DNA from: Sphingomonadales bacterium
GTDB taxonomy: Bacteria; Pseudomonadota; Alphaproteobacteria; Sphingomonadales; Sphingomonadaceae
Assembly: GCA_016714795.1 (NCBI GenBank)
Contig: JADKCA010000007.1
Location: 62,001-126,000 of the forward strand
Direction: 5' to 3'
Length of the DNA stretch: 64,000 bases
The position numbers and the translations under genes are program-made. Numbering within the stretch: the first letter of the stretch is position 1; the number at the start of each line of letters is the position of its first letter. Positions 25,459 to 34,695 of the stretch are shown here, one piece after another. The notes under the pieces were generated by a model. It was not told the DNA's origin, did not search any database, and saw only the letters and a list, made by a program, of their open reading frames with translations.

Positions 25459-26363
25459 GCCAACAAATCGCCAAGCACGCGATAGCACCAGAACGGCTCT
25501 TCATCGAGACGGCGATAGAGCGCCCTTGGCGTGAATCCTGTGAGGCGTTTGGTGTTGCGGATCATGTGCGACTGATCGGAAAATCCCAAGTCATGGGCAA
25601 CTCCTGACCAGGGTGGTTCTTGCGATCCCGCCACAAGCGCCTGCTCGAAGAATTGCTCTGCGCGCAAGTACATTGCGAGGCCGCGCCGTGCATGGCCGGT
25701 CCATTGCTTGATGCGGCGCTCGGTCTGGCGTTTGCTCCGTGCGCCCGGCGGCCCTGCGGCTTCGAGCACGATGGCGGGTTCCCACGCGCGGACGCTGTCT
25801 GCCCCGCCCGGCAATGGGATAGATGCTGACATGGATGTCCGCTGGGCGAGTGCGTCCTGCAAAAGTTCGAAGGCGGCTTTCGGGTCAGCGGCTTGAGCGA
25901 CGCTGGTGCAGATTCTGGAAAGGTCATCTCCGAGGATTGCACTCGCGGGGGATGTGACATCGACAAGTTCAGCCACGTCCCTGTGTGTCAACGCTGCTAT
26001 CGCGTGCGGAAAGAATCCGACGGACAGGATGACAGATTTGTCCGAGCTCCAGATGGTCACTGGCTTCGTCCGGGGACCACAAAAATAGACCTTCGGCAAG
26101 GGATGCGCCGTGGCCAGGTCAACATCAACGTCGCATCCAGCCACCTCGTAAGCTGCGCCCTCGAATATCCAGTTGAACACGCAAAACGGAAAGGCGGGGT
26201 AGAAGGTGAACCTTTGGCGAGGCTGCAAATCCAGCGTGCGTGTATCGCGAATGAAGGCCGCAAAGATTTGATTGCCGAGCGAAGGGCGCGGTCGCAGCGC
26301 ATACGCAGAGGGATCGCGACCTCTGTCTTTGGCGGATGCGCCGACTTTGCTCAGGTCAGACAT
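25410..26363 (-). CDS. AraC-family transcriptional regulator
   Basis: 317 residues with a poorly conserved N-terminal sensor region (RFTFYPAFPFCVFNWIFEG) and a C-terminal AraC helix-turn-helix (FFEQALVAG, AHDLGFSDQSHMIRNTKRLTG, FTPRALYRRL). It is divergent from the MAPEG gene at 26475. The final about 16 residues are encoded by the antisense strand of the duplicated regulator fragment, so the original end of the protein may have been replaced when the duplication formed. Target and inducer are unknown. Confidence 0.75.
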   Translation of the reverse strand: MSDLSKVGASAKDRGRDPSAYALRPRPSLGNQIFAAFIRDTRTLDLQPRQRFTFYPAFPFCVFNWIFEGAAYEVAGCDVDVDLATAHPLPKVYFCGPRTKPVTIWSSDKSVILSVGFFPHAIAALTHRDVAELVDVTSPASAILGDDLSRICTSVAQAADPKAAFELLQDALAQRTSMSASIPLPGGADSVRAWEPAIVLEAAGPPGARSKRQTERRIKQWTGHARRGLAMYLRAEQFFEQALVAGSQEPPWSGVAHDLGFSDQSHMIRNTKRLTGFTPRALYRRLDEEPFWCYRVLGDLLAHPSRSLLGTTPCKSP

Positions 26364-26474
26364 GTCGTTTCAATTCTATTCTTATCCGCCGCGCCGGTGC
26401 AGGGCTGGCGCTGTTCGGGGTTTGCGAGAAGCGCGAGCTTGCGGGACATGCCGATTTCTACAGGACTCATCGGA

Positions 26475-26867
26475 ATGACCAAAGATATTTTCATGCTTGT
26501 CGCCACTGCGCTGCTGTGCCTTGGCATCCCCTTCATTTACGGCGCGGGCCGCTTCATGCAGCCCGGAGGATTTGCTTGGGCGGCCGGCAACCGCGAGACA
26601 CCGCTGGATGTTCCGGCATGGACGCATAGGGCGGTTCAGGCCCATGCCAATCTGGTTGAAAACCTTGTGCCTTTCGCAATTCTGGTGCTGGTCGCACAAA
26701 TCTCGGGCAGCGCCAATGCGGAGACTGCTCTGGGGGCTTCCATCTTCTTCTGGGGGAGAGTGATCCATCTGGGCGCATATGTCGCGGGCGTGAAATATTT
26801 CCGGACACTCGCTTGGTTCGGTGCCTGGGGCGGCGGCGCGCTGATTTTGGTCCAGCTCTGCAACTGA
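26475..26867 (+). CDS. MAPEG-family membrane protein
   Basis: About 130 residues with four hydrophobic segments. The MAPEG-like features are NRETPLDVPAWTHRAVQAHAN and LVENLVPFAILVLVAQ, near the usual length. Family members include glutathione-dependent membrane enzymes, but the small bacterial type is mostly uncharacterised. The start could be the ATG at 26475, which precedes MTKDIFMLVATALL, or an in-frame ATG at 26448; ribosome-binding evidence is weak for both. Confidence 0.8.
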   Translation: MTKDIFMLVATALLCLGIPFIYGAGRFMQPGGFAWAAGNRETPLDVPAWTHRAVQAHANLVENLVPFAILVLVAQISGSANAETALGASIFFWGRVIHLGAYVAGVKYFRTLAWFGAWGGGALILVQLCN

Positions 26868-26907
26868 CACCTGTTGGGATTACTGGAACGAAAGAGGCCG
26901 ATTGGGA

Positions 26908-27692
26908 ATGCAAATGACCATCAAGAAATACAGCGAAATAGATGGTGCCGGGACTACGCATTTTGGGTTTGAAACGGTCGGCGTCGATGAAAAGGCCGAA
27001 CGGATCGCCGAGGTCTTCGATGCCATTTCGGCGAAGTATGACATCATGAACGATGTCATGTCGTTGGGGACCCATCGGCTCGTCAAATGGTATGCGGTCC
27101 AGGCGAGCAACGCATCAAGCCGGGGTCAAGGTGCTTGATATTGCGGCGGGCACTGGCGACTTTGTCTCGCCTGATCAGCAGACGTGTCGGCCCGCAGGGT
27201 ATTGTCATTCACAGCGATATCAACGAACAGATGCTGCAGGCAGCGCGCGTCCGCCTTTCAAAGGCCGACTTGCCCGATAATATGACGTTTCTTCAGGCAG
27301 ACGCCGAGAATTTGCAGTTTGAGGACAATAGCTTTGACGCTGTGACCATCGGCTATGGCATCCGCAACTTCACCAAAAAAGATCAGGCGCTGCGGGAGAT
27401 TTTGCGGGTCTTGAAGCCAGGTGGGCAGCTGACAATCATCGAGTTTTCCAGACCCACGTCCAGGCCATTGCAGATGATGGCGGATGCCTATTCGAGGCTA
27501 TGGCCGACCTTTGGACAGATCCTCGTCGGGAATGGAAAGCCCTATCGGTACCTTGTCGAATCGATAAAAATGCACCCGGATCAGGAGACCTTCAAATCCA
27601 TGATGCAGGAAGCCGGGTACGCGCATGTGACTTACGAAAACCTGATGGGCGGGATCGCGGCGCTGCATATCGGCTTGAAGCCGCTGGTCTAG
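26908..27692 (+). pseudogene. UbiE/MenG-like methyltransferase with two frameshifts
   Basis: Homology to UbiE (ubiquinone/menaquinone C-methyltransferase) continues across three frames. Frame one gives HFGFETVGVDEKAERIAEVF and YDIMNDVMSLGTHRLVKWY. A short middle stretch gives the SAM motif VKVLDIAAGTGDF in frame two. Frame three gives VGPQGIVIHSDINEQML, IGYGIRNFTKKDQALREIL and YRYLVESIKMHPDQETF to the stop. One extra base near 27108-27114 and another near 27165-27171 would restore a single protein of about 260 residues. This may be an accessory copy; a housekeeping ubiE is expected elsewhere. Base composition here looks less GC rich than in the neighbours. Confidence 0.85.
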
Positions 27693-27747
27693 CGGTGATA
27701 GCGCAGAGGTTTGCCAACGCCAATTGCGTCCACCCAAGGAGCCCCCC

Positions 27748-28149
27748 ATGCCCGATGAACCCTTCACCGTAGCTTACGGAAACCTGCCGTTGGAAGGCGA
27801 AGCGCGGGATGGGGCTTTGACGTGGCAGACGCTGATTTCGGCGGATCGCACGCCATCCTCTTCGCTGGTGGTGGGGGTCGCGGAGTTTCCGCCGGGTGGG
27901 CATCTGGAGTTTCATCGCCACGCGCCGGCGGAATTCTATTTCTGCCTGGCGGGCTCGGCCACCGTCTATGCCGATGACAAGGAGATGGAATTGCGGCCAG
28001 AGGTGGCGGCCTTCATCCCTTCGGGCACCGAACATGCGATCCGCGCGGGGGCGCAGGGGATGCGGCTGCTCTACGGCTTTGCGCGCGAGCGGTTTTCGGA
28101 TGTGGAGTATGATTATACCGGGCGGGTTGTGCCTGTGGGGGAGGATTAG
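27748..28149 (+). CDS. Cupin-domain protein
   Basis: 133-residue single cupin. Motif 1 is GGHLEFHRHAPAEFYFCLAG with two His and a Glu suited to metal binding, and motif 2 is AAFIPSGTEHAIRAG. The ATG at 27748 is chosen for AAGGAG 6 bases upstream; the open frame starts 8 codons earlier. It converges on the formate dehydrogenase operon across a perfect hairpin. Function is unknown. Confidence 0.8.
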   Translation: MPDEPFTVAYGNLPLEGEARDGALTWQTLISADRTPSSSLVVGVAEFPPGGHLEFHRHAPAEFYFCLAGSATVYADDKEMELRPEVAAFIPSGTEHAIRAGAQGMRLLYGFARERFSDVEYDYTGRVVPVGED

Positions 28150-28180
28150 GGCGGGGCGGCTTGGGAGCACCCTCACCCAA

Positions 28181-28202
28181 CCCTCTCCCTCAAGGGAGAG
28201 GG
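28181..28202. terminator. Hairpin between convergent cupin and fds operon
   Basis: CCCTCTCCC pairs with GGGAGAGGG around a TCAA loop, directly before the fdsD stop on the other strand. The surrounding CCCTCACCCAACCCTCTCCC is a sequence often dispersed in proteobacterial genomes, so it may be a repeat acting as a bidirectional terminator. Confidence 0.5.
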
Positions 28203-28403
28203 CTAGCCTGCAATCCGCTTGATGGCCGCGCCGGCGATGGGCTCCAGCCCCTCCACGCCCTCTGCCAGGATCGCGGATTTCATGCGTGGATCCCAGAAGT
28301 CGCGGATGTGCGCTGCGGTGGCGGTGATGGCGGCGTCTTCGCCTTGGGCGGCGAAGTTGCGGGCGATCTGGTTGGCCATGTAGGTGAGGCGGGTGATGTC
28401 CAT
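28203..28403 (-). CDS. fdsD: Formate dehydrogenase delta subunit
   Basis: Small subunit of 66 residues. The family pattern is clear: YMANQIARNFAAQGEDAA and AHIRDFWDPRMKSAI. It is needed for assembly or stability of soluble NAD-dependent FdsABG formate dehydrogenase. It lies 5 bases after fdsA, as the last gene of the operon. An fdsC (FdhD-type sulfurtransferase) gene usually found nearby is not in this operon. Confidence 0.88.
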   Translation of the reverse strand: MDITRLTYMANQIARNFAAQGEDAAITATAAHIRDFWDPRMKSAILAEGVEGLEPIAGAAIKRIAG

Positions 28404-28408
28404 GGGGG

Positions 28409-31259
28409 CTATTCCGCTGCCTCCAGCGTGGCGATCCGCCTGCTCTTTTCAGACCAGCTGGCATAGCTTTCCTGCCAGTCGGTCGGCCCGTTGCTGGGGG
28501 TCACCTGCACCGCCGTCACCTTATATTCGGGGCAGTTGGTGGCCCAGTCCGAATATTCGGTGGTCACCACATTGGCCTGTGTCGCGGGGTGGTGGAAGGT
28601 GGTGTAGACGACGCCGGGGGCGACGCGGTCTGTCACCGTCACGCGCAGGGTGGTTTCGCCGGTGCGGCTGGCAAGGCGCGTCCAGTCGCCATCTTTCAGG
28701 CCGCGATTTTCAGCATCAAGCGGGTGCATTTCGAGCACATCTTCCTGATGCCACACATTATTGCCCGTCCGCCGGGTTTGCGCGCCGACATTATACTGGC
28801 TGAGCACGCGGCCTGTCGTCAAAAGCAGCGGATAGCGCGGGCCGGTCTTCTCATCGGTCGGCACATAGTCCGTCACCATGAACTTGCCCTTGCCGCGCAC
28901 AAAGCCATCGACGTGCATGATCGGGCTGCCATCCGGGTTGGCGGCGTTGACGGGCCATTGCAGCGAGCCTTCCGCCTCCAGCCGGGCATGGCTGACGCCC
29001 GCAAAGCTGGGGGTGAGGCGCGCGATCTCGTCCATGATCTCGCCGGTATCGGTGTAGTTCCAGCCGAGGCCCATCGCCTTGGCGAGCTCTTGCGTCACTT
29101 CCCAATCTGCGAAACCATTGGCGGGTTCCATCACCTTGCGGACCATCTGGATGCGGCGCTCTGCATTGGTGAAGGTGCCGGTCTTTTCGAGGAAGGTGGA
29201 GCCGGGGAGGAAGACGTGCGCATAGTTCGCAGTTTCGTTGAGAAAGAGATCGTGGACGATCACCAGCTCCATGGCCTTGAGCCCTGCCGCGACGTGATGC
29301 GTGTTGGGGTCTGACTGGAGGATGTCTTCGCCCTGCACGTAGAGCGCGCGGAAGCTGCCATCGAGCGCGGCATCGAGCATGTTGGGGATGCGCAAGCCGG
29401 GTTCTGCGTCGAGCGTGACGCCCCAATCCGCCTCGAAACTGGCGCGCACTTCAGCTGCCGGAGATGTGGCGGTATCCGGGGAGTTCGTGCGGGAAGCTGC
29501 CCATGTCGCAACTGCCTTGCACGTTGTTCTGGCCGCGCAAGGGATTCACGCCCACGCCGCGCCGCCCGATATTGCCAGTCGCCATGGCGAGGTTGGCGAT
29601 GCTCATCACGGTGGAGGAGCCTTGGCTATGCTCGGTGACGCCAAGGCCGTAATAGATCGCACCGTTTCCGCCCGTCGCATAGAGCCGGGCTGCGGCGCGC
29701 AGGTATGCGGCGGGGACGCGGGTGACGGGTTCGAGCGTTTCGGGCGAGTGACGATCCTGCGACACAAACGCCGCCCAGTCCTGATACTCATCCCAATCGC
29801 AGCGTTCGCGGATGAAGGCTTCGTCGGCAAGGCCTTCGGTGACGATGGTGTGAGCAATGGCCGTCAGCACCGCGACATTGGTGCCAGGCTGAAGCGGCAG
29901 ATGATAGTCCGCCTGAATATGCGGCGAGCGGACAAGGTCGATCCGGCGCGGGTCGATCACGATCAGCTTGGCACCCTGCCGCAGGCGGCGCTTCAGGCGG
30001 GACGCGAAGACGGGGTGGCCGTCGGTCGGGTTCGCGCCGATCACCATCACCACGTCGGCATCCATCACGCTGTCAAAATCCTGCGTGCCCGCGCTCGTGC
30101 CGAAGGTTTTGGAGAGGCCGTAGCCGGTCGGCGAGTGGCAGACGCGGGCGCAGGTATCGACATTGTTGCTGCCGAAGCCGGAGCGGATCAGCTTTTGCAC
30201 CAGCCATACTTCTTCATTGGTGCAGCGGCTGGAGGTGATGCCGCCCAGCGCGCGCGCGCCGTGCGCGGCCTTGATCGCGTTCAATTTGTTGGCGGTATAG
30301 CTGAACGCTTCGTCCCAGCTCACCACGCGCCACGGATCGTCCACGCTGTCGCGGATCATCGGCTGGGTGATGCGGTCCTGATGATTGGCATAGCCCCACG
30401 CAAATCGGCCTTTAACGCAGCTGTGGCCGCGGTTTGCTTTCCCGTCTTTCCACGGCACCATGCGGACAAGCTGTTCGCCGCGCATCTCCGCGCGGAAGGT
30501 GCAGCCCACGCCGCAATAGGCGCAGGTGGTGATAACGGCGCGCTCGGGCTTGCCGATTTCCTTGACGGCTTTCTCTTGCAGCGTTGCAGTCGGGCAGGCC
30601 TGCACGCACGCGCCGCACGAAACGCATTCGCTGGAGAGGAAATCATCGCCCGCCTGCCCGGCACTCACCTTGGAGGCAAAGCCGCGCCCGTCGATGGTCA
30701 GCGCCAGCGTGCCCTGCACTTCATCACACGCGCGCACGCAGCGCGAACAGGCGATGCACTTGCTGGGATCGAAATCGAAATAGGGGTTGGAGGTATCGAG
30801 TGCGGCCCCCAGATGGTTCGCGCCATCATAGCCGAAGCGCACATCGCGCAGGCCGACTTGCGCGGCGGTATCCTGCAACTCGCAATCATTGTTGGCGCTG
30901 CACGTCAGGCAATCGAGCGGGTGATCGGAGATGTACAGCTCCATCACACCCTTGCGCAGCCTTTGCAGGCGCGGGGTTTGCGTGTGGACGACCATGCCCT
31001 CGCCCACCGGCGTGGTGCAGCTCGCGGGGGTGCCGCGCATGCCATCCACTTCAACCAGACACATGCGGCAGGAGCCGAACGCCTTCACACTGTCGGTTGC
31101 GCACAGCTTGGGGATTTGGCCACCACATTCCGCCGCCGCACGCATCACGCTGGTGCCCGCAGGAACGGTGACCGCGCGGCCATCGATGGTGAGCGTCACG
31201 GCGACGTCGGAGCGGCTTTCGGGCGTGCCGAAATCGGCTTGCGGTTCATAACCCATCAT
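28409..31259 (-). pseudogene. fdsA: Formate dehydrogenase alpha subunit, one frameshift
   Basis: Mo/W-bis-MGD catalytic subunit of NAD-dependent formate dehydrogenase, split into a 602-codon frame (31259 to 29451) and a 346-codon frame (29449 to 28409). Together they match the about 950-residue FdsA. Frame one has the N-terminal 2Fe-2S domain, CLTCSANNDCEL, ferredoxin clusters CIACSRCVRAC and CVSCGACVQAC, the 4Fe-4S site CAYCGVGCTF, and the active-site Cys-His in CARVCHSPTGYG. Frame two resumes exactly where frame one stops (ASFEADWGVTLDAEPGLRIP) and carries the cofactor-binding end (GRVLSQYNVGAQTRRTG). One extra base at about 29451-29462 explains the break. If real, the enzyme loses its C-terminal third. 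Confidence 0.9.
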
Positions 31260-31623
31260 GTGTCTCCAACTGACGGCGCGCCAGCGTCACATCCACGCCC
31301 GCCGTGCCGCGCGTGATGGCAAAGGGTTTGTCGATCGCAACGCGCACGGAAATCACGTGCGACCAGGCCATGCAGCGTTCGGCAAGGCGCTGCGCAAAGG
31401 TTTCGATCAGCGGAATATGCTCGGCTGCCAGCGCTTCGGCTTCGCTGACCAGACGGCGGTAATCGACGGTCTGGCTGATCTGATCGATATCGACGCTGTC
31501 GAGCATCGCCTCAACCGTGATGACGAGCGGCTGACGCCGACCGATCTCATCGGGGTTGATGCCAATGTCTGCCAGCAAAGGCAGCTCGCGGACCTTGACG
31601 ATGGTTGTCTGCGAAAAGCTCAT
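31246..31623 (-). CDS. folB: Dihydroneopterin aldolase inside the formate dehydrogenase operon
   Basis: 125-residue FolB-type protein: KVRELPLLADIGINPDEIGR, VDYRRLVSEAEALA, LIETFAQRLAERCM, VRVAIDKPFAITRG. It cleaves 7,8-dihydroneopterin in folate synthesis, or acts on a related pterin. The start is fixed by an ATGA overlap with the fdsB stop; the longer frame back to 31737 runs inside fdsB. The stop overlaps the fdsA start by 14 bases. Embedding in fds is unusual and ties pterin supply to C1 oxidation. Confidence 0.88.
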   Translation of the reverse strand: MSFSQTTIVKVRELPLLADIGINPDEIGRRQPLVITVEAMLDSVDIDQISQTVDYRRLVSEAEALAAEHIPLIETFAQRLAERCMAWSHVISVRVAIDKPFAITRGTAGVDVTLARRQLETHDGL

Positions 31624-33254
31624 TGCGCGCTTCCCGCCTGCCCGAAATCCTCGGGCCAATGCTTGAGCGCGGAACGCACGGGATAGGGGGTGAAGCCGCC
31701 CAATGCACAGAGCGAGCCGAACTGCATCGTTTCGCACAGATCCTCGAGCAGCTGAAACTCCTCGTCGCGGCTGCGCCCGGCCTTGCGGGCATTGTGCATC
31801 TGTGGGAGGGCTTCAACGCTATCGGGCGCGGTCTTGCCACTGCCTAGGATGCGGTCGATCAGCTCCACCCCGCGTGTCGATCCGATCCGGCACGGCGTGC
31901 ATTTGCCGCAGCTTTCGGCCGCACAAAATTCAAAGGCAAAGCGCGCCATCGCGCCCATATCCGCGCTGTCATCAAACACGGTGATGCCGCCATGGCCAAT
32001 CAGCGCGTCAGCCACGCTATAGGCTTCATAATCGAACGGCAGATCAAACTGGTCCGGGTGGATATAAGCTCCCAGCGGCCCGCCAACCTGCACCGCCTTG
32101 ACCGGACGACCGCTCGCGGTGCCGCCGCCAATATCGTGGATCAATTCATTCAGCGTGATGCCGAACGCGGTCTCGAACAACCCGCCATGCTTGATGTTGC
32201 CAGCGAGCTGGATCGGCATCGTGCCCTTGGAACGGCCCATGCCCAGTTCGGCATAACGGCTTGCGCCGCCCTCGGCCATGATGTGCGGGATGGCGGCGAG
32301 CGTCAGGACGTTGTTGACGACCGTCGGGCAGCCAAACAGCCCTTCCAGCGCGGGGAGCGGCGGCTTGGCTCGCACTTCGGCGCGCTTGCCCTCAATGCTG
32401 TTGAGGAGTGAGGTTTCTTCGCCGCACACATAGGCCCCGGCCCCGACGCGGACCTCGACACGGAACGGCGCGAGCTTTTCCGCTGCAAGTGCGATGGCCG
32501 CGTTCAGCTTGGCAATCGCATGGGGATATTCGGAGCGGACGTAGACATAGCCTTCGCCCGCGCCCACGGCATGCGCCGCAATCGCCATGCCTTCGAGCAG
32601 ATGGAAGGGATCGCCCTCCATCATCATCCGGTCGGCAAAGGTGGCGCTGTCGCCTTCGTCCGCATTGCAGACGATATATTTGGTGGTACCTTTGGCTTCG
32701 AGCACGGTCTTCCACTTGATGCCCGCCGGGAATCCCGCCCCGCCGCGCCCGCGCAGCCCCGATGCGGTGACTTCGGCGACGACATCAGCAGGTGCCATCG
32801 AGCGCGCACGGTCCAGCCCCGTCCAGCCGCCGGTTGCGGTGTAATCGACAAGGCTCAAGGGGCGTGTTTTGCCCGCGCGCGCAAAGCTGTGGCGCTGCTG
32901 GCGGGCGATGAAGGGATGGTGTTCAAGTGAACCCACACACAGATCGTCACCCTGAACTTGTTTCACCGTTGGTGATTGGCGTTCCAGGGTCCATGCCTCA
33001 ATCGTTGCGCTGCTCGAAGGGTGAGGCGTGGATGCTGAAACAAGTTCAGCATGACGGGTGAGTATCCCCTCCACATCCTCAACGCGCACCGGCCCGTAAC
33101 CCAGCCCGCCGATCTCCACGAGCGGCTCCAGCCAGAACATGCCCCAGCTCGACACGCGCTCAACGGTGCAGCCTGCTTTTTCAAACGCGGCGGCAACGGC
33201 ATCGGCCCCGCACGCGAGCGCCTGCGCATCATCGGAAATGAAAACGATCGTCAT
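31620..33254 (-). CDS. fdsB: Formate dehydrogenase beta subunit with in-frame repeat insertion
   Basis: NADH-forming flavoprotein subunit (NuoF-like), 544 residues. FMN site GLRGRGGAGFPAGIKWK, NAD region (NADEGDSATFADRMMMEGDP), and the 4Fe-4S motif CGKCTPCRIGSTRG. The start overlaps the fdsG stop. Residues of about 66-104 (HAELVSAS onward to QVQGDD) are foreign to the family and are encoded by a palindromic repeat at 32945-33056 that keeps the frame. The insertion falls in the N-terminal thioredoxin-like/linker part, before LSLVDYTATGGWTGL, so activity may be preserved. Confidence 0.93.
   Translation of the reverse strand: MTIVFISDDAQALACGADAVAAAFEKAGCTVERVSSWGMFWLEPLVEIGGLGYGPVRVEDVEGILTRHAELVSASTPHPSSSATIEAWTLERQSPTVKQVQGDDLCVGSLEHHPFIARQQRHSFARAGKTRPLSLVDYTATGGWTGLDRARSMAPADVVAEVTASGLRGRGGAGFPAGIKWKTVLEAKGTTKYIVCNADEGDSATFADRMMMEGDPFHLLEGMAIAAHAVGAGEGYVYVRSEYPHAIAKLNAAIALAAEKLAPFRVEVRVGAGAYVCGEETSLLNSIEGKRAEVRAKPPLPALEGLFGCPTVVNNVLTLAAIPHIMAEGGASRYAELGMGRSKGTMPIQLAGNIKHGGLFETAFGITLNELIHDIGGGTASGRPVKAVQVGGPLGAYIHPDQFDLPFDYEAYSVADALIGHGGITVFDDSADMGAMARFAFEFCAAESCGKCTPCRIGSTRGVELIDRILGSGKTAPDSVEALPQMHNARKAGRSRDEEFQLLEDLCETMQFGSLCALGGFTPYPVRSALKHWPEDFGQAGSAQ
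32945..33056. repeat. Palindromic repeat element inserted in frame in fdsB
   Basis: A 21-base left arm (32945-32965) and right arm (33036-33056) are inverted copies with 19 of 21 matches, containing the core CTGAACTTGTTTCA. An inner pair (32991-33000 with 33022-33031) adds a second stem. The element is about 112 bases and, with flanks, adds 39 codons with no stop. The core resembles a short dispersed repeat that I know from many alphaproteobacterial genomes. On the fdsB strand it encodes HAELVSAS. Confidence 0.75.
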
Positions 33255-33673
33255 GCCGATTGCACCAGTGAGAGGAGCGCAGCTTCATCCAGCCGCGAAT
33301 GGAGCGTGTCGCCCACGCGCGCGTTCGGTCCGGTAGCGCACAGCCCCAGGCAGTAAACGGTCTTCAGATTGACGCGTTCACCCGCTGCCGCTTCGGCCGC
33401 TGGCGCAATCGCTTCCACGCCGCGTGCCTTGCAGGCCTCTGCCCGGCACAGCTCGATCATCGGGCGCGGATCAGGCGCGGGCGTGAAATCATGGTAAAAG
33501 CTGACGACACCGTGCACTTCGGCGCGGCTGAGGTTGAGCGCTTTCGCCACCTCTGCTTCGGCTTTCGCGTCGATGCAGCCAAATTCATGCTGAATGGCGT
33601 GCAGCATCGGCAGCAGCGCCCCTTTGCGGCCCTGATGGCCTGCGATGATATCGTGCAGTTGATCCCCGTCCAT
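33251..33673 (-). CDS. fdsG: Formate dehydrogenase gamma subunit
   Basis: NuoE-like 2Fe-2S subunit of 140 residues: LLPMLHAIQHEFGCID, VHGVVSFYHDFTPAP, then cysteine pairs CRAEAC and YCLGLCATGPNA that hold the cluster. It passes electrons between FdsA and FdsB. The start at 33673 is preferred over an in-frame ATG at 33691 because AGGGG lies 6 bases upstream. It is the first structural gene of fdsGB-folB-fdsAD. Confidence 0.92.
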   Translation of the reverse strand: MDGDQLHDIIAGHQGRKGALLPMLHAIQHEFGCIDAKAEAEVAKALNLSRAEVHGVVSFYHDFTPAPDPRPMIELCRAEACKARGVEAIAPAAEAAAGERVNLKTVYCLGLCATGPNARVGDTLHSRLDEAALLSLVQSA

Positions 33674-33719
33674 CGCGCGCCCCTGACGCATGGAAAAGCA
33701 GCGGTCAAATTGTTGTTTT

Positions 33720-34634
33720 TTACCTTTGATAGTAATTTTCTATCAAATCAGCTGCATCGAGCAGCTGCGCCGCAGTGAGCCCCGCGCGCGCCATTGTGCC
33801 CAGCGGATCACGATTGACCACAACCAGCCCCACGCGGCGGAGATCGGCTGCGGGCTCGACCGGCAGGAACTGGCACCAGTCGATCCCCTGCATCAGCCGG
33901 GCATAACTATCGGGCACGATTGACACAAACACCCCCGAGCGCACCAGTGAAAAGACCGAAATATAGCTGTCTGCAATCACGGCGGGGTTCACGGAAAGGC
34001 CATGCTGCGCGAACTCGCGGTCGAGAATGCGGCGATACTGCATGCCCTGGTGCAGCAGGCAGAGCGGCAGCGCCGCTGCCTCGTCCCAGCTGATCGCGGT
34101 GCGATCATCAAAGCCGGTGCCGCGCAAGGCGATAAAGCGGTACTGCTCGTGATGCAGCGGCGCGGTGAGCATGTTGGCAGGCGGTTCATGGTCGAGATAG
34201 GTCAGCCCGGCATCGCATTCATTGGCGAGCAGCCCGTGCTCGATCTCGCGCGAGGTTCCGGTTTGCACCGCCATCGAAAGCCCCGGATTGGCGGTGAGCA
34301 AGGCTTCGCCGAACGGGCCGACGAGAGGCAAGGCTGCGGGGATGACATGCAGGCGGAACTCTCCGGTGAGCGCCTGCGCGCTGGCCGCTGCCGCCTGCGA
34401 GAGCCCCCGCACCGCGCCCAGCGCCTGCTCCGCCCAGGGCAGGATTGCTTCGCCATGTTCGGTGAGGCCGATGAAGCGCCGGTCGCGATCGATCAGCCGC
34501 TTGCCCAGCTCCTGCTCCAGCGTGGCAAGCCCGGCAGAGAGAGTCGGCTGGCTGACGCCGCATTCATGCGCCGCTTCGGCAAAGTGGCGGTGTCGGGCAA
34601 GCGCCACGAAATAGCGCAGATGCTGGAGTTGCAT
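33720..34634 (-). CDS. LysR-family regulator of the fds operon (FdsR-like)
   Basis: 304 residues with an N-terminal helix-turn-helix (LQHLRYFVALARHRHFAEAA, VSQPTLSAGLATLE) and a LysR effector domain. It lies 47 bases upstream of fdsG on the same strand, so it may be co-transcribed. A LysR regulator (FdsR) of this operon is known in Cupriavidus; the assignment here rests on position. Formate or a folate-C1 state would be the expected cue. Confidence 0.85.
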   Translation of the reverse strand: MQLQHLRYFVALARHRHFAEAAHECGVSQPTLSAGLATLEQELGKRLIDRDRRFIGLTEHGEAILPWAEQALGAVRGLSQAAAASAQALTGEFRLHVIPAALPLVGPFGEALLTANPGLSMAVQTGTSREIEHGLLANECDAGLTYLDHEPPANMLTAPLHHEQYRFIALRGTGFDDRTAISWDEAAALPLCLLHQGMQYRRILDREFAQHGLSVNPAVIADSYISVFSLVRSGVFVSIVPDSYARLMQGIDWCQFLPVEPAADLRRVGLVVVNRDPLGTMARAGLTAAQLLDAADLIENYYQR

Positions 34635-34695
34635 GGATCGTCCCCTTAAGAGGATTTATCTATCATGAATTCAACGGGGGCGACAGGTCTTGACC

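Noticed and set aside
28181..28202. CRISPR-like or specific regulatory role for the CCCTCTCCC hairpin
   Set aside because: It is a single copy here and of a type widely dispersed in proteobacteria; a terminator/repeat label is enough.
28409..31259. Two separate formate dehydrogenase subunit genes
   Set aside because: The two frames are consecutive parts of one FdsA with no gap in homology; a single extra base explains the split.
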